Positions 19,201 to 28,126 of a stretch of 64,000 nucleotides of DNA are shown one piece after another (the first letter of the stretch is position 1; each line of letters opens with the position of its first letter). Position numbers and translations under genes: made by a program. This DNA is from Paenibacillus sp. LS1 (GTDB taxonomy: Bacteria; Bacillota; Bacilli; Paenibacillales; Paenibacillaceae): contig NZ_JAPDOE010000003.1 in assembly GCF_026013365.1 (NCBI RefSeq), forward strand, positions 248,001 to 312,000. Reading direction: 5' to 3'. The notes under the pieces were generated by a model, which was given only the letters and a program-made list of their open reading frames with translations, was not told where the DNA came from and made no database searches.

Positions 19201-20328
19201 GTCCGGTGCCACATCCAGCACCGAATAGCTTGGTGTGCTCTGTACGGCATTATCTATGCTATCTGTATACTTCGCATACAACTTCGTATCCGCACTTATC
19301 GCACTATCCTCTGCAAAAATGAGCGAGAAATCGCTGTCTGTAAACCATCCTTGGAAAATGTACCCTTCTTTTATTGGAGTCGGCAGGTTATTTAAGACCT
19401 GGCCTTTTCGTACCGTCTGCGCAACAATCGCCGTGCCTCCGTTGCTCTCAAACGTGAGCGTATACGCAGTGGAACCCGTGCCCGGGTTACCCCCGTTATC
19501 ACCAGGAGTTCCGCCACCATTGTTACCGCCGGGTGTCGGCGTTGTTGTCACCGGAGTTGTTGGTGTTGGTGTCGGATCAGGCGTCACCGGCGTTTGATTC
19601 TGATTTTTCCACGCCTCTACAACCGCGTTGTTTCGCATGAAGAGAACTGCCGCTTCCGCGCGAGTCGCTTGCGCACGCGGGTTGAAGTTACCCTTTTCGT
19701 CCCCGGTGAACACACCGGCTTGCCACAGTTTGACGACCGCGTCAGCCGCCCAAGGCGATACATCCGCGAGATCGCCCGGCTCTGTCGTGACCGGACTCTC
19801 AGTCTGATAAGGGATCTGTTCGCTTTCGAAATATCGCAACGTCATCGTTGCCATTTGTTCTCGTGATACGGTAGCATCCGGCGAATATTTCCGATCCCCC
19901 GTGCCATCGGTAATTCCCTTCTTAACCGCCCATTCGACATATGGCGCATACCAGCTGCCCGCCTGTACATCGGCAAAGCTCGAAGTGGAGTACGCCCCTG
20001 TATCCACCCCGGCCATCCGTCCGAGTGCCGTCACATACATGGCACGTGTCATGGTCCCCTTAGGAGAGAAGCTACTCGCGTTCGTTCCGCTGAATATGCC
20101 CTTCTCCTGCACATGGACGACTGCATCATAGAACCAGTCGGTCGGATTCACATCCTGGAATCCACTGGATGTGGTTACTTTGGTCTGCAGCATCGGCAGT
20201 TCAGCCGCTGCTGCAGATTGCGCCGGTAATATAGGCACGGCAGACACTATTAAGCTGATCACCAGCATCCACATCAGGATCTGCCGGCTCAACCTCCAAC
20301 CCTGTCTTGTTACTTTCTTCACATTCAT
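13300..20328 (-). CDS. Giant S-layer-homology surface protein with InlB-type repeats and C-terminal propeller (copy 1)
   Basis: A 2342-aa secreted protein. The signal peptide ends near residue 42 (PAQSAAAA). Three SLH domains lie at about 57-104, 117-163 and 185-236 and anchor it to pyruvylated wall polymer. A Pro/Thr/Gly linker (241-287) leads to one InlB B-repeat (289-355). Then come an unrecognised beta-rich region, a charged helical segment (676-748) and a further large unrecognised beta region. Three divergent InlB-like units (each ending YAHW, TAIW or TAQW) precede a tandem array of six repeats of about 70 residues (consensus YTVSFeSNGG...GYvFsGWYsD...LTLYAKW). The last 360 residues are repeated 'VKYEG..W..VG' blades, probably a beta-propeller. 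No enzymatic motif is visible. Adhesion or matrix binding is inferred. It is 447 bp from its paralogue. Confidence 0.85.
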   Translation of the reverse strand: MNVKKVTRQGWRLSRQILMWMLVISLIVSAVPILPAQSAAAAELPMLQTKVTTSSGFQDVNPTDWFYDAVVHVQEKGIFSGTNASSFSPKGTMTRAMYVTALGRMAGVDTGAYSTSSFADVQAGSWYAPYVEWAVKKGITDGTGDRKYSPDATVSREQMATMTLRYFESEQIPYQTESPVTTEPGDLADVSPWAADAVVKLWQAGVFTGDEKGNFNPRAQATRAEAAVLFMRNNAVVEAWKNQNQTPVTPDPTPTPTTPVTTTPTPGGNNGGGTPGDNGGNPGTGSTAYTLTFESNGGTAIVAQTVRKGQVLNNLPTPIKEGYIFQGWFTDSDFSLIFAEDSAISADTKLYAKYTDSIDNAVQSTPSYSVLDVAPDFTIAVHDASGNLTVSEVQAGMTFTDTANPDFAGITVTGGNGAFTVASAAENGKFVEGNTYQLTLNSDNLSFQGQDATTSIYVFSVAKQEVLDIPLNPNIIYLRFTDVTNMMLDDAAVGSPSIPVVTTTVGGSEDALAEANASSGTFEYSGSTVIQVGNTVAIYQGVSPDQRTLETTGADDGDVAYVQITAVDGSTYTYDHADIKQVLLKPDVLPVSVEADTDGEPNNNSITVEHTQMNYSDSMYEPFGLDELTTVDVGDFIGFYTGEFGAETGFETVGYGRITSITPEAEMDVIEYTDATIEDIENVFNIYQKQAIDGEDLLSKEQIAELEEQIEQQARDSGFVDQAADYLSDLAMETKDIKDLKEIQQIKAQSSLASGKSSRVSVENLTVAASLGTKLKNINGRSSGVSATLQVGADIVVDINEDSNLVIHMTSTFVQEMSLDLGINGDMQGHWLKKWGIPYWYSIDDYVITANLDAYSYTGLNITAEMALIEPDKLQAALNNWAVEKKAGRLGQVQDIATQIKASMDGVQGTSVDTEELKEQYQEMLEQDTEWVPLIKKELFEKSVRVAYGIVEVKFEAEFVVSAQVNLTMGADFYYKMAKRYSVTLRVLSFRGSSNTVSLPGDGDYQFTFYVMGTLGLRAGIHMEVKAGLGSVKLNSIGLAVEPGVYINLWGYFYYQLKNISGVKTTKSLGALFVEIGIYLEVELGAQLGDGALSTGVELVDEEWPLYTIGEQYNVSDFAYPQDKNLLLGLAGVAASLEVPQSMLSMSMFDLKTGDTGTQAFDASRFNIYVDNANFRYNLGTNKVEVVNTSLPVSKGNLVITWKGSPLSFTPRTLKRTIPLTWRVTEGEYILQLDPRNGNATQVLPFVYNAAVNVPTPVYPGYTFDGWYTAATGGTKVTIPSRMPKDDYQLYAHWTANPDTPYTVQHYLIDPNTRKSISTSPDYTERLTGTTDTEIRINSERYKDQGYANGEMYGRTIKGDGSTIVRVEYYPTSPTIAFNLGYLGSPRSTVTEPSGRNIAGRIPVPTRPGYTFAGWSPEAPSTMPTSNTEYTAIWIAKEDTPYQVVYLKQNMASDTYTVADTETYRGATDMEANLTNITPRSYAGFKLDENIPGTVLTSQITGNGKTVLKLYYKRDAHTLTVDYNGSGQETKVVEVPFGATTQLYLGTPIWQGHVFTGWSPTPPTTMPEESMTFTAQWTTNAYTVSFNSNGGAEEVDSQTVGYGSLVNTPDEPMKEGYVFGGWYNGSDLTTLYDFAAPVTGDLTLYAKWLLRYTVSFESNGGTTVEAQAVNEGAKAMAPTAPTLEGYVFSGWYIDSDLTTPYNFTTAVVTGDLMLYAKWTIYVPNTYNVSFESKGGSAVEAQTVNEGAVATVPTTPTLAGYTFDGWYSDNGLSIAYGFTEGVMGDLTLYAKWTLNSYTVSFNSSSGSLVSSQSVNEGDTVIEPAAPIREGYVFSGWYSDLAGTQAYSFTASVTTNLTLYAKWIAIYTVTFDSNEGSVVDDQTVEYDGTATQPAAPTKEGFIFSDWYSDAGLIEAYSFTTPVTNNLTLYAKWTSNKLTVSFDSNGGSDVENQMVSPGGKAIVPPTPTWEGYKFDGWYSDLAGTQAYDFDTEVTASLTLYAKWTVTPWFNVGGLLEGTTAYQVLTDSEGTVYASYRSNDLRLDKYEGGVWKNIYQGTGNNLGYTRFVFDNEDNLYQTSSSGEGVYVQKYNGTEWEDIARNGSLPGEGSNIAFDQNNVLYLVYNHLISGDKYEMRVVKYEGNSWVSVTGGDSLGEKALNPVIQFDRNNIPYVMNDMFEFIDRGNPATNGRGSRITVSKYENEAWEHIGNLGLVEVRALVEPAEFAVDKDGVPYVLHSTLGSWVLTSYNGTDWEKVGEGKVPSSDYRRLRLAVDDYGVPYVSYDDRSNEKLATVVKYEGAWIKVGEEGFSIASPLTLSFARGKDGNLYMIYREEVSGKIVVRKHKLQ

Positions 20329-20580
20329 TCATCCCTTCTATGTATAAAACTAAGAACGACAGACTTGTATGCACTCTACATGCTATCTCATGGTCTCGCT
20401 GTCTAACTGAGCTGCGGCGTTTATCACATTCGGGACGCCAACATAATTTTGAACATCCAGAAGAGCTTTCGACTGCTTCAAGGTACGACACTTCCAGTTA
20501 TACTTGAAACCGCAGAATCTGCGGGTATTGCGTGAATCTACAGATGAAAGTCGTTCACCCGCCTATCTTAACCATCGAAT

Positions 20581-20650
20581 TATGTCGTTTTTCATTCCAT
20601 ACTTTATCATGCTAGACAGGCCACTGGTGGATTACAAAGAAAACTTTAAG
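20581..20650 (-). promoter_or_regulatory. Shared promoter module, copy upstream of first SLH gene
   Basis: On the minus strand: a TTAAAGTTTTCTTT box (20636-20649), then about 24 bp, then extended -10 TGATAAAGT (20601-20609), then AACGACATA (20581 end). The same three blocks occur upstream of the second SLH gene and the minD-like gene. The leader to the start codon is about 250 nt. Confidence 0.6.
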
Positions 20651-20660
20651 TTTGAACATT

Positions 20661-20707
20661 AAAAAATAGCGGCGCAGGGATTCAGCTCCCTTACGCCGCT
20701 ATTTTTT
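20661..20707 (-). terminator. Intrinsic terminator of the second SLH gene
   Basis: Very strong symmetric hairpin: AAAAAATAGCGGCG / CGCCGCTATTTTTT with inner AGGGA / TCCCT. It lies between the stop of copy 2 (20776) and the promoter module of copy 1, so each giant gene is its own transcription unit. Confidence 0.9.
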
Positions 20708-20775
20708 AATCAATTTTATCTTCGGGTTGGTTTTTCCAACCTTAACCGCTATCTACTTTTTGATTAATACCTGCA

Positions 20776-23700
20776 CTATTGCAGCTTATGTTTCATCACA
20801 ACTATTTTTTGTAATGTTGCATCTCTAAACACCATATAAAGGTTTCTATCTTTACCCATAGCTAAATTCAAATTAAAAGCTGTAGCTGCGTTGAGCTCCG
20901 CTTCTTCACCCACTTGAATCCAACGGCTCTCGTACTTCACTACCTTTGGTCGATTCTCGTTTGTACGATCTTGATAAGAAACATAAGGTACGCCATATTG
21001 GTCAATAATGAGTCCTAGCTTATAATAATCGGACGTCGGTTGGCTGCCCTCGCCGACCCTTTCCCAATCTGTCCCGTTATATTTCATCAGAACCCAAGTG
21101 GAAGGCGTTGAGTGGAGGACATAAGGTAGGCCATCCGGGTCGATTTCAAAAATTGGTGCCTCTACAAGTACTTTTACTTCCACTAGACCCAAGTCGCCAC
21201 TACGCTCCCAAGCTCCATTATTATATTTAAAAATCGCTATACGCTTACCTCTTCCATTTCTAGTGGGATCACCCCTGTCTATTACTTCGGACACAGAGCT
21301 CATTACATATGGGATATTGTTTTTGTCAAATCTGATGACTGGGTCTAACGTCTCCCCACCGAATCTCTCACCACCGGTTAAAGGAACCCAACGATTTTCT
21401 TCATATTTCATCACCGTCATTTGATTTGCATTAGTATAAACCAAGTGAAGAACGTTGTTAAGGTCAAACGCAATGCTTGATTCTCCCCTTGGAAGAGACC
21501 CATCTTGAGCAATATTTTCCCAGGTTTCGCCATTATATCTCTGCACATATATACCTTCAACTCCGGAAGAAGTCCGGTAAAGAGTATCCTGATTATCCAG
21601 GGCAAACTTTGTGTATGTGTAGTACCGATAGGGAACCTCTCCAACGTAAGTGTCTTCCCACGTGCCTCCTTCGTAGATGTTCTTCCATACCCCTCCTTCA
21701 TATTTCTCCAAGTACAGACGATTAGAACGCTCATAAGAAGCGTAAGTCGTACCGTCGCTGTCGGCAAAAACTTGACGAGTCGTACTACCTTCTATTGGAC
21801 TACCTACATTGAACCATGGTGTCATCGTCCATTTGGCGTACAGACTGAGGTTTGCCGTCACCTCTGTATCGAAGTCATAGGCTTGCGTTCCTTCAAGATC
21901 GCTGTACCAACCGTCGAACTTATAACCCTCCCATATTGGTGTAGGTGGTGCTATCGCTTTGCCACCAGGACTCACCAACTGGCTCTCTACGTCTGAGCCA
22001 CCGTTGCTATCGAAGCTCACTGTATGTTTGTTAGATATCCATTTTGCATATAACAAGAGGTCAGCCGTAACTGATGTCGCGAAGTTATAAGTCTCACTTA
22101 GAGCTGCATCAATGTACCAACCGCTGAATATATATCCGTCCTTTGTCGGAACAGCGGGAGCCACAGCTTGTCCGTCATATTCTACGGTCTGGGCATCCAC
22201 GCTCGAACCTTCGTTGCTCTCAAAGGTTACCGTATAGATTACTGTCCATTTGGCGTACAACATGTGGCTCGCCGTCACCGATGTCGTGAAGTCATAAGCT
22301 TCGTTCAGACCGATGTCACTGTACCAACCACCGAACACATAACCGTCACGTATTGGGGCAGCAGGTTCCGTAGCCGTATCGCCGTCACTCACGGACTGGC
22401 TGCTCACCAATGATCCACCGTTGCTGCTAAAACTTACCGTATAGCTGTTTCTTGTCCACTTCGCGTAGAGCATTATATTTTCCATAACTCCTGCTGTGAA
22501 ACCATAAGCAGTCGTCAAGTCTATATCGCTGTACCAACCACTGAAGGTGTAGCCTTCCCGGATAGGAACGCCCGGAGCGGAAGCCACAGCGCCTTCGTTC
22601 ACTGTTTTGGCATCTACGATCGACCCACCATTACTTTCAAAAGTTACCGTATAGGTATTCGGTACATAAACCGTCCACTTTGCGTACAACGTAAGATTCG
22701 TCGTCACCACTACCGTTGTGAAGTCGTAAGGAGTTATCAGCTCAATATCACTGTACCAACCGCTGAATACGTAACCTTCGCGCTCCGGAGCGACCGGAGC
22801 TTCAGCTTTAGACCCTTCGTTCACCATCTGGCTCGTGACTACTGATCCTTCGTTGCTCTCGAAGCTCACCGTATAGCGTAACAGCCACTTCGCGTACAAC
22901 GTAAGGTCACCCGTTACCGGTGCCGTAAAGTCGTAGAGAGTTGTCAGATCGCTGCTAGTATACCAACCGCCAAATACATAGCCTTCATTCGTCGGTTCAA
23001 TCGGTGTGCTAACCAAGTTGCCGTATCCCACCGTCTGGTTCTCAACTTCTTCCGCTCCGCCATTACTGTTGAATTTCACCGTGTAAGCGTTCGTGGTCCA
23101 TTGCGCGGTGAACGTCATACTTTCCTCAGGCATGGTCGTCGGAGGAGTCGGTGACCATCCCGCGAAGACATGTCCCTGCCAGATCGGTGTACCTAGATAT
23201 AGCTGCGTCGTAGCGCCAAACGGAACTTCAATAACTTTGGTCGCCTGACCAGAACCGTTGTAATTGACCGTCAAGGTATGGGCATCGCGCTTGTAGTACA
23301 GTTTCAACACTGTTTTTCCATTGCCCGTTATTTGGCTTGTTAACACCGTTCCCGGAACATTTTCATCGAATTTAAACCCAGCATAGGATCTAGGGGTTAT
23401 ATTCGTCAGATTAGCTTCCGTATCGGTAGCTCCGCGATACGTTTCCGTATCTGCCACCGTATAGGTGTCACTCGCCATATTCTGCTTCAAGTACACGACT
23501 TGGTAAGGCGTATCTTCTTTGGCAGCCCATATAGCGGTGTACTCAGTATCCGAAGTCGGCATGGTGCTTGGCACTTCCGGTGACCAGCCGGCAAAAGTAT
23601 AACCCGTTCTAGTCGGTGTCGGGATACGACCCGCAATATTTCTGCCAGCCGGTTCGGTTATCGTGCTGCGAGGAGCGCCTGGATAACCTAGATTGAAAGC

Positions 23701-26700
23701 GACGGTATGACTCGCCGGGTAATACTCGATTCTTACAACCGTCGATCCGTTTCCTTTGATGATTCGTCCGACGGATTCTCCATTCGCATAACCTTGGCTC
23801 TTGAATCGGTCAGAATTGATGCGAATCTCCGTGTCGGTCGTCCCAGTCAATAGCTCTGTATACGCAGGTAAAGCCGAAGTCGCTTTCCTTGTATCCGGGT
23901 CTATCAAATAATGCTCCACTGTATATGGCGTATTGTGGTTTACCTTCCAATGCGCATACAGTTCGTAGTCATCCTTAGGCATGCGGCTTGGAATCGTTAC
24001 CTTTGTTCCCCCTGTAGCTGCCGTATACCATCCATCAAATGTATAGCCCGGATAGACCGGAGTAGGTACATTAACCGCTGCATTATAAACATAAGGCAGA
24101 ACCTGAGTCACACCACCGTTGCCTGGGTGCAACTGGAAGATATATTCACCTTCTGTGACTCGCCACGTCAACGGAATTGTGCGCTTAAGCGGATCAGATG
24201 TGAATGAAAGCGGCGCCCCCTTCCAAGTAATCACCAAGCTACCCTTACTTACTAGACGACTGGTGTCCACCACTTTAATCTTCCCGTCAGCCTCGTTATA
24301 CTTGAAATTCGCATTGTCCACTTGAACATCAAACTTCGTGGCTTCATACACTTGGGTATCGGTATCGCCTGTCTTCAAATCAAACATGCTCATCGTGAGC
24401 CACAACTCCGGCACAGTGATGGATGACGCGGAGCCTGCTAAGGTAAACCCAAGTGATTCATCCTGTGCATAGGCGAAGTCGTAGACGTTATGCTGTTCCC
24501 CAATTGTATACAGCGGCCACTCTTCATCGACCAGCTCTACGCCGCCGGAAAGCCCGCCATCACCTAATTGAGCGCCGAGTTCGACCTCCAAATAGATGCC
24601 AATCTCGACGAACAGGGCACCTAAAGACTTCGTGGTCTTCACCCCGCTAATATTTTTCAATTGATAATAAAAGTAGCCCCACAGATTCACATACACACCG
24701 GGTTCTACAGCAAGCCCGATACTATTCAACTTGACGCTTCCAATCCCCGCTTTGACCTCCATATGAATACCAGCTCGTAAACCGATCGTCCCCATCACAT
24801 AGAAGGTAAATTGGTAATCTCCGTCTCCCGGCAAGCTGACCGTATTGCTCGAACCACTGAAACTCAATACGCGCAAGCTAACCGAGTAGCGCTTGGCCAT
24901 CTTATAGTAGAAATCTGCCCCCACCGTCAGGTTCACCTGGGCGCTGACCACAAACTCCGCTTCAAATTTGACTTCCACAATACCTAAAGCCACACGTACG
25001 CTCTTTTCAAAGAGTTCTTTCTTGATTAACGGAACCCACTCCGTGTCTTGCTCCAACATCTCTTGATACTTTTCCTTCAACGATTCCGCATCTACCGCAG
25101 TATCCTGCACACCCGCCATTACCGCTTTTATCTGTGTCGCAATGTCCTGAACCTTTCCCAACCTGCCAGCGTTCTTCTCGCCCAGCCAGTCATTCAGTGC
25201 ATCATTTAACTTATCGTGTTCAACAAGAGCTATCTCTGCCGTGATGTTCATTCCGGTATAGCTATAAGCATCCAGATTCGCCGTAATTACATAATCATCA
25301 ATGCTGTACCAGTAAGGAATCCCCCACTTTTTCAGCCAGTGCCCTTTCATATCCCCATTGATACCGAGGTCCAGGCTCATCTCCTGAACGAATGTACCCG
25401 TCATATGGATGACAAGATCGCTGTCTTCATTGATATTGACAACAATATCGGCACCCACTTGTAATGTAGCGCTTACGCCTGAGGTCCGGCCGTCAATATT
25501 CTTCAGCCTCGTGCCGATTGAAGCAACAACGGTCAGTTTCTCCACACTTACCCGGCTGCCTTTACCGGATGCTAGGGAGGACTGAGCCTTGATCTCCTGA
25601 ATTTCCTTCGTCTCCATGGCGATGTCAGACAGATAATCCGCGGCTTCGTTGACGAATCCGCTGTCTCTCGCTTGCTGCTCAATTTGCTCTTCGAGCTGTG
25701 CAATCTGTTCTTCCGACAACAGATCGTCGCCGTCAATTGCTTGCTTCTGATAGATGTTGAAGGCATTTTCAATATCTTCAATGGTGGCATCTTCATACGT
25801 AATTACGTCCATCTCCGCCTTGGGCTTAATCGACGTAATGCGTCCATAACCGGTTACCTTAGAACCTTCTTCGGCGAATTCACCTTCATAGAACCCGATA
25901 AAGTCTCCCACATCGACCGTGGTCAGTTCATCCAAACCAAAGGGCTCGTACAAGCCGTCGCTGTAGTTCATCGCGGTATGATCGACCGTGATGGAGTGGT
26001 TACTGGGATCTCCATCCGTATCTGCCTCTACGCTCACCGGTAGCACATCTGGCTTGAGCAACACTTGTTTGGCATCTGCGTGATCATAGGTATAGATGCT
26101 ATCATCTACCGACGTGATCTGGACATAGGCCACATCACCATCTTCTTCACCAGTTGTTTCGACTGTGCGCAGTTCGGGACTAACTCCCTCATAGATGGCT
26201 ACGGTATCACCAACTTGAATCACCGTGCCAGTGCTTCCGGTGTACTTGAACGTTCCACTACTCGCATTCACTTCGGCGAGTGCATTTTCGCCGCCTACCG
26301 TCGTCGTAACGACTGAAATCGCGGGCGAATCGACATCTGCTCCATTGATCACCATTTCCGTGACATCCGTGAACGGAATGTAGATCATGTTCGGATTGAG
26401 TGGAACATTCATGACTTCTTGTTTAGCAACGCTAAATACATAAATACTTGTCGTCGCGTCTTGGCCTTGGAAGGACAAGCTGTCATCGGTCAACGTAAGT
26501 TGATATGTGTTACCTTCAACGAACTTGCCGTTTTCGGCTGCTGACGATACCGTGAAAACTCCGTTCCCGCCAGAGACGGTAACCCCTTCGAATTCGGGAT
26601 TCGCCGTATCCACGAAGGTCATCCCCTCTTTGACCTGGGATTCCGTTAGACTGCCCGATGAATCCTGCACCTTAATGGTGAAGTTCGGCGCGACATCCAG

Positions 26701-27792
26701 TACCGAATAGCTTGGTACGCTCTGTACGGCACGATCTATGCTATCCGTATACTTTGCATACAACTTTGTATCCGCGTTCAGGGTGCTCCCGCTTGCGAAG
26801 ATGAGTGAAAGATCACTATCCGCAAACCACCCTTGGAATATATATCCTTCTTTTGTTGGAGCAGGTAGATTATTTAGCACCTGGCCTTTCCGCACCTTCT
26901 GTGCAGTGACTGGCGTACCTCCGTTGCTCTCGAAGGTGAGTGTGTATGTAGCCTCACCGGTGTTACCTCCTCCGCTGCCTCCAGACGTTCCGCCGCCACT
27001 ATTACCACCTGCTGATGGCGTTGGCGTTGGTGTCGGTGTTGGTGTTGGCGTAACCGGCGTTTGATTCTGATTTTTCCACGCCTCTACAACCGCGTTGTTG
27101 CGCATGAAGAGAACCGCTGCTTCCGCGCGAGTCGCTTGCGCACGTGGATTGAAGTTCCCCTTTTCATCCCCGGTGAACACACCGGCTTGCCACAGCTTGA
27201 TGACCGCGTCAGTCGCCCAAGGCGATACATCCCCGAGATCGCCCGGCTCTGTCTTGACCGGATTCACGGTCTGATAAGGGATCTGTTCGCTTTCGAAATA
27301 CCGCAACGTCATTGTCGCCATTTGCTCCCGAGATACGGTAGCATCCGGCGAATATTTCCGATCCCCCGTGCCATCGGTAATTCCCTTCTTAACCGCCCAT
27401 TCGACATATGGCGCATACCAGCTGCCCGCCTGTACATCGGCAAAGCTCGAAGTGGAGTACGCCCCGGCATCGACTCCGGCCATCCGTCCAAGTGCCGTTA
27501 CATACATGGCACGTGTCATTGTCCCCTTAGGAGAGAAGCTTCTCGCGTTTGTTCCGCTGAATATGCCCTTCTCCTGCACATGGACGACTGCATCATAGAA
27601 CCAGTCGGTGGGACTCACATCCTGGAATCCAGTGGATGTGGTTACTTTTGTCATCTGCATCGGCAGTTCAGCCGCTACTGCCGATTGCGCTGGTAATAGG
27701 GGCACGGCAGAAACTACTAAGCTGATCACCAGCATCCACATCAGGAACTGCCGGCTCACCTTCCATCCCTGTCTTACTTTCTTCACTTTCAT
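20776..27792 (-). CDS. Giant S-layer-homology surface protein with InlB-type repeats and C-terminal propeller (copy 2)
   Basis: A 2338-aa paralogue of the gene at 13300-20328, with the same order: signal peptide, three SLH domains (about 56-235), a Pro-Thr/Gly linker containing a (PT)n run, one InlB repeat, a large central region with helical segment (EEQIAQLEEQIEQQARDSG), divergent InlB-like units, six tandem InlB repeats and a propeller-like tail. Conservation is uneven. The SLH part and a central 'PYQVVYLKQNMASDTYTVAD' segment are nearly identical. The linker, the InlB array and the last 360 residues differ in many positions, and the tail has an inserted strand (EGGTWEDTYVGEVPYRYY). An AGAAGGGATGA ribosome site is shared. 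It was probably made by tandem duplication followed by divergence of the exposed outer parts. Confidence 0.85.
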   Translation of the reverse strand: MKVKKVRQGWKVSRQFLMWMLVISLVVSAVPLLPAQSAVAAELPMQMTKVTTSTGFQDVSPTDWFYDAVVHVQEKGIFSGTNARSFSPKGTMTRAMYVTALGRMAGVDAGAYSTSSFADVQAGSWYAPYVEWAVKKGITDGTGDRKYSPDATVSREQMATMTLRYFESEQIPYQTVNPVKTEPGDLGDVSPWATDAVIKLWQAGVFTGDEKGNFNPRAQATRAEAAVLFMRNNAVVEAWKNQNQTPVTPTPTPTPTPTPSAGGNSGGGTSGGSGGGNTGEATYTLTFESNGGTPVTAQKVRKGQVLNNLPAPTKEGYIFQGWFADSDLSLIFASGSTLNADTKLYAKYTDSIDRAVQSVPSYSVLDVAPNFTIKVQDSSGSLTESQVKEGMTFVDTANPEFEGVTVSGGNGVFTVSSAAENGKFVEGNTYQLTLTDDSLSFQGQDATTSIYVFSVAKQEVMNVPLNPNMIYIPFTDVTEMVINGADVDSPAISVVTTTVGGENALAEVNASSGTFKYTGSTGTVIQVGDTVAIYEGVSPELRTVETTGEEDGDVAYVQITSVDDSIYTYDHADAKQVLLKPDVLPVSVEADTDGDPSNHSITVDHTAMNYSDGLYEPFGLDELTTVDVGDFIGFYEGEFAEEGSKVTGYGRITSIKPKAEMDVITYEDATIEDIENAFNIYQKQAIDGDDLLSEEQIAQLEEQIEQQARDSGFVNEAADYLSDIAMETKEIQEIKAQSSLASGKGSRVSVEKLTVVASIGTRLKNIDGRTSGVSATLQVGADIVVNINEDSDLVIHMTGTFVQEMSLDLGINGDMKGHWLKKWGIPYWYSIDDYVITANLDAYSYTGMNITAEIALVEHDKLNDALNDWLGEKNAGRLGKVQDIATQIKAVMAGVQDTAVDAESLKEKYQEMLEQDTEWVPLIKKELFEKSVRVALGIVEVKFEAEFVVSAQVNLTVGADFYYKMAKRYSVSLRVLSFSGSSNTVSLPGDGDYQFTFYVMGTIGLRAGIHMEVKAGIGSVKLNSIGLAVEPGVYVNLWGYFYYQLKNISGVKTTKSLGALFVEIGIYLEVELGAQLGDGGLSGGVELVDEEWPLYTIGEQHNVYDFAYAQDESLGFTLAGSASSITVPELWLTMSMFDLKTGDTDTQVYEATKFDVQVDNANFKYNEADGKIKVVDTSRLVSKGSLVITWKGAPLSFTSDPLKRTIPLTWRVTEGEYIFQLHPGNGGVTQVLPYVYNAAVNVPTPVYPGYTFDGWYTAATGGTKVTIPSRMPKDDYELYAHWKVNHNTPYTVEHYLIDPDTRKATSALPAYTELLTGTTDTEIRINSDRFKSQGYANGESVGRIIKGNGSTVVRIEYYPASHTVAFNLGYPGAPRSTITEPAGRNIAGRIPTPTRTGYTFAGWSPEVPSTMPTSDTEYTAIWAAKEDTPYQVVYLKQNMASDTYTVADTETYRGATDTEANLTNITPRSYAGFKFDENVPGTVLTSQITGNGKTVLKLYYKRDAHTLTVNYNGSGQATKVIEVPFGATTQLYLGTPIWQGHVFAGWSPTPPTTMPEESMTFTAQWTTNAYTVKFNSNGGAEEVENQTVGYGNLVSTPIEPTNEGYVFGGWYTSSDLTTLYDFTAPVTGDLTLYAKWLLRYTVSFESNEGSVVTSQMVNEGSKAEAPVAPEREGYVFSGWYSDIELITPYDFTTVVVTTNLTLYAKWTVYVPNTYTVTFESNGGSIVDAKTVNEGAVASAPGVPIREGYTFSGWYSDIDLTTAYGFTAGVMENIMLYAKWTRNSYTVSFSSNGGSLVSSQSVSDGDTATEPAAPIRDGYVFGGWYSDIGLNEAYDFTTSVTASHMLYAKWTVIYTVTFESNEGSSVDAQTVEYDGQAVAPAVPTKDGYIFSGWYIDAALSETYNFATSVTADLLLYAKWISNKHTVSFDSNGGSDVESQLVSPGGKAIAPPTPIWEGYKFDGWYSDLEGTQAYDFDTEVTANLSLYAKWTMTPWFNVGSPIEGSTTRQVFADSDGTTYASYERSNRLYLEKYEGGVWKNIYEGGTWEDTYVGEVPYRYYTYTKFALDNQDTLYRTSSGVEGIYVQRYNGETWENIAQDGSLPRGESSIAFDLNNVLHLVYTNANQMTVMKYEENRWVPLTGGERFGGETLDPVIRFDKNNIPYVMSSVSEVIDRGDPTRNGRGKRIAIFKYNNGAWERSGDLGLVEVKVLVEAPIFEIDPDGLPYVLHSTPSTWVLMKYNGTDWERVGEGSQPTSDYYKLGLIIDQYGVPYVSYQDRTNENRPKVVKYESRWIQVGEEAELNAATAFNLNLAMGKDRNLYMVFRDATLQKIVVMKHKLQ

Positions 27793-27956
27793 TCATCCCT
27801 TCTATGTATAGATCAAACTAAAAAAGATCGTCCAAAATTGGTTTCTAATCAAGCTAATCAACAAAGCCAGTACGATAATGCCAACTTTACAGATTGAATT
27901 CGTTCACCGACCTTTCTGATCAGTCGCAGTCGAATTTTGACACCGACACAGCAAAT

Positions 27957-28027
27957 TATGTCGTTTTTTCTTCCGTATTTTATCATGCGAGATAGGGGCG
28001 CTTGTGAATTATAAAGAAAACTTTAAG
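27957..28027 (-). promoter_or_regulatory. Shared promoter module, copy upstream of second SLH gene
   Basis: Minus-strand TTAAAGTTTTCTTT (28013-28026), extended -10 TGATAAAAT (27977-27985) and AACGACATA (to 27957). Spacing is within 1 bp of the copy at 20581-20650. The leader to the start is about 165 nt. Confidence 0.6.
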
Positions 28028-28064
28028 TAAGCAACTACTCGCAAGTGAGAACATCAATGACATC

Positions 28065-28109
28065 AAAAAATAGGGGCGTAGGGAAGGTAACTCCCACACC
28101 ACTATTTTT
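28065..28109 (-). terminator. Intrinsic terminator of the minD-like gene
   Basis: AAAAATAG...GGGA-aggtaac-TCCC...CTATTTTT hairpin 20 bp past the stop codon. It resembles the terminator at 20661-20707 in its outer arms. Confidence 0.8.
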
Positions 28110-28126
28110 CATGAATTCTTTATCGA

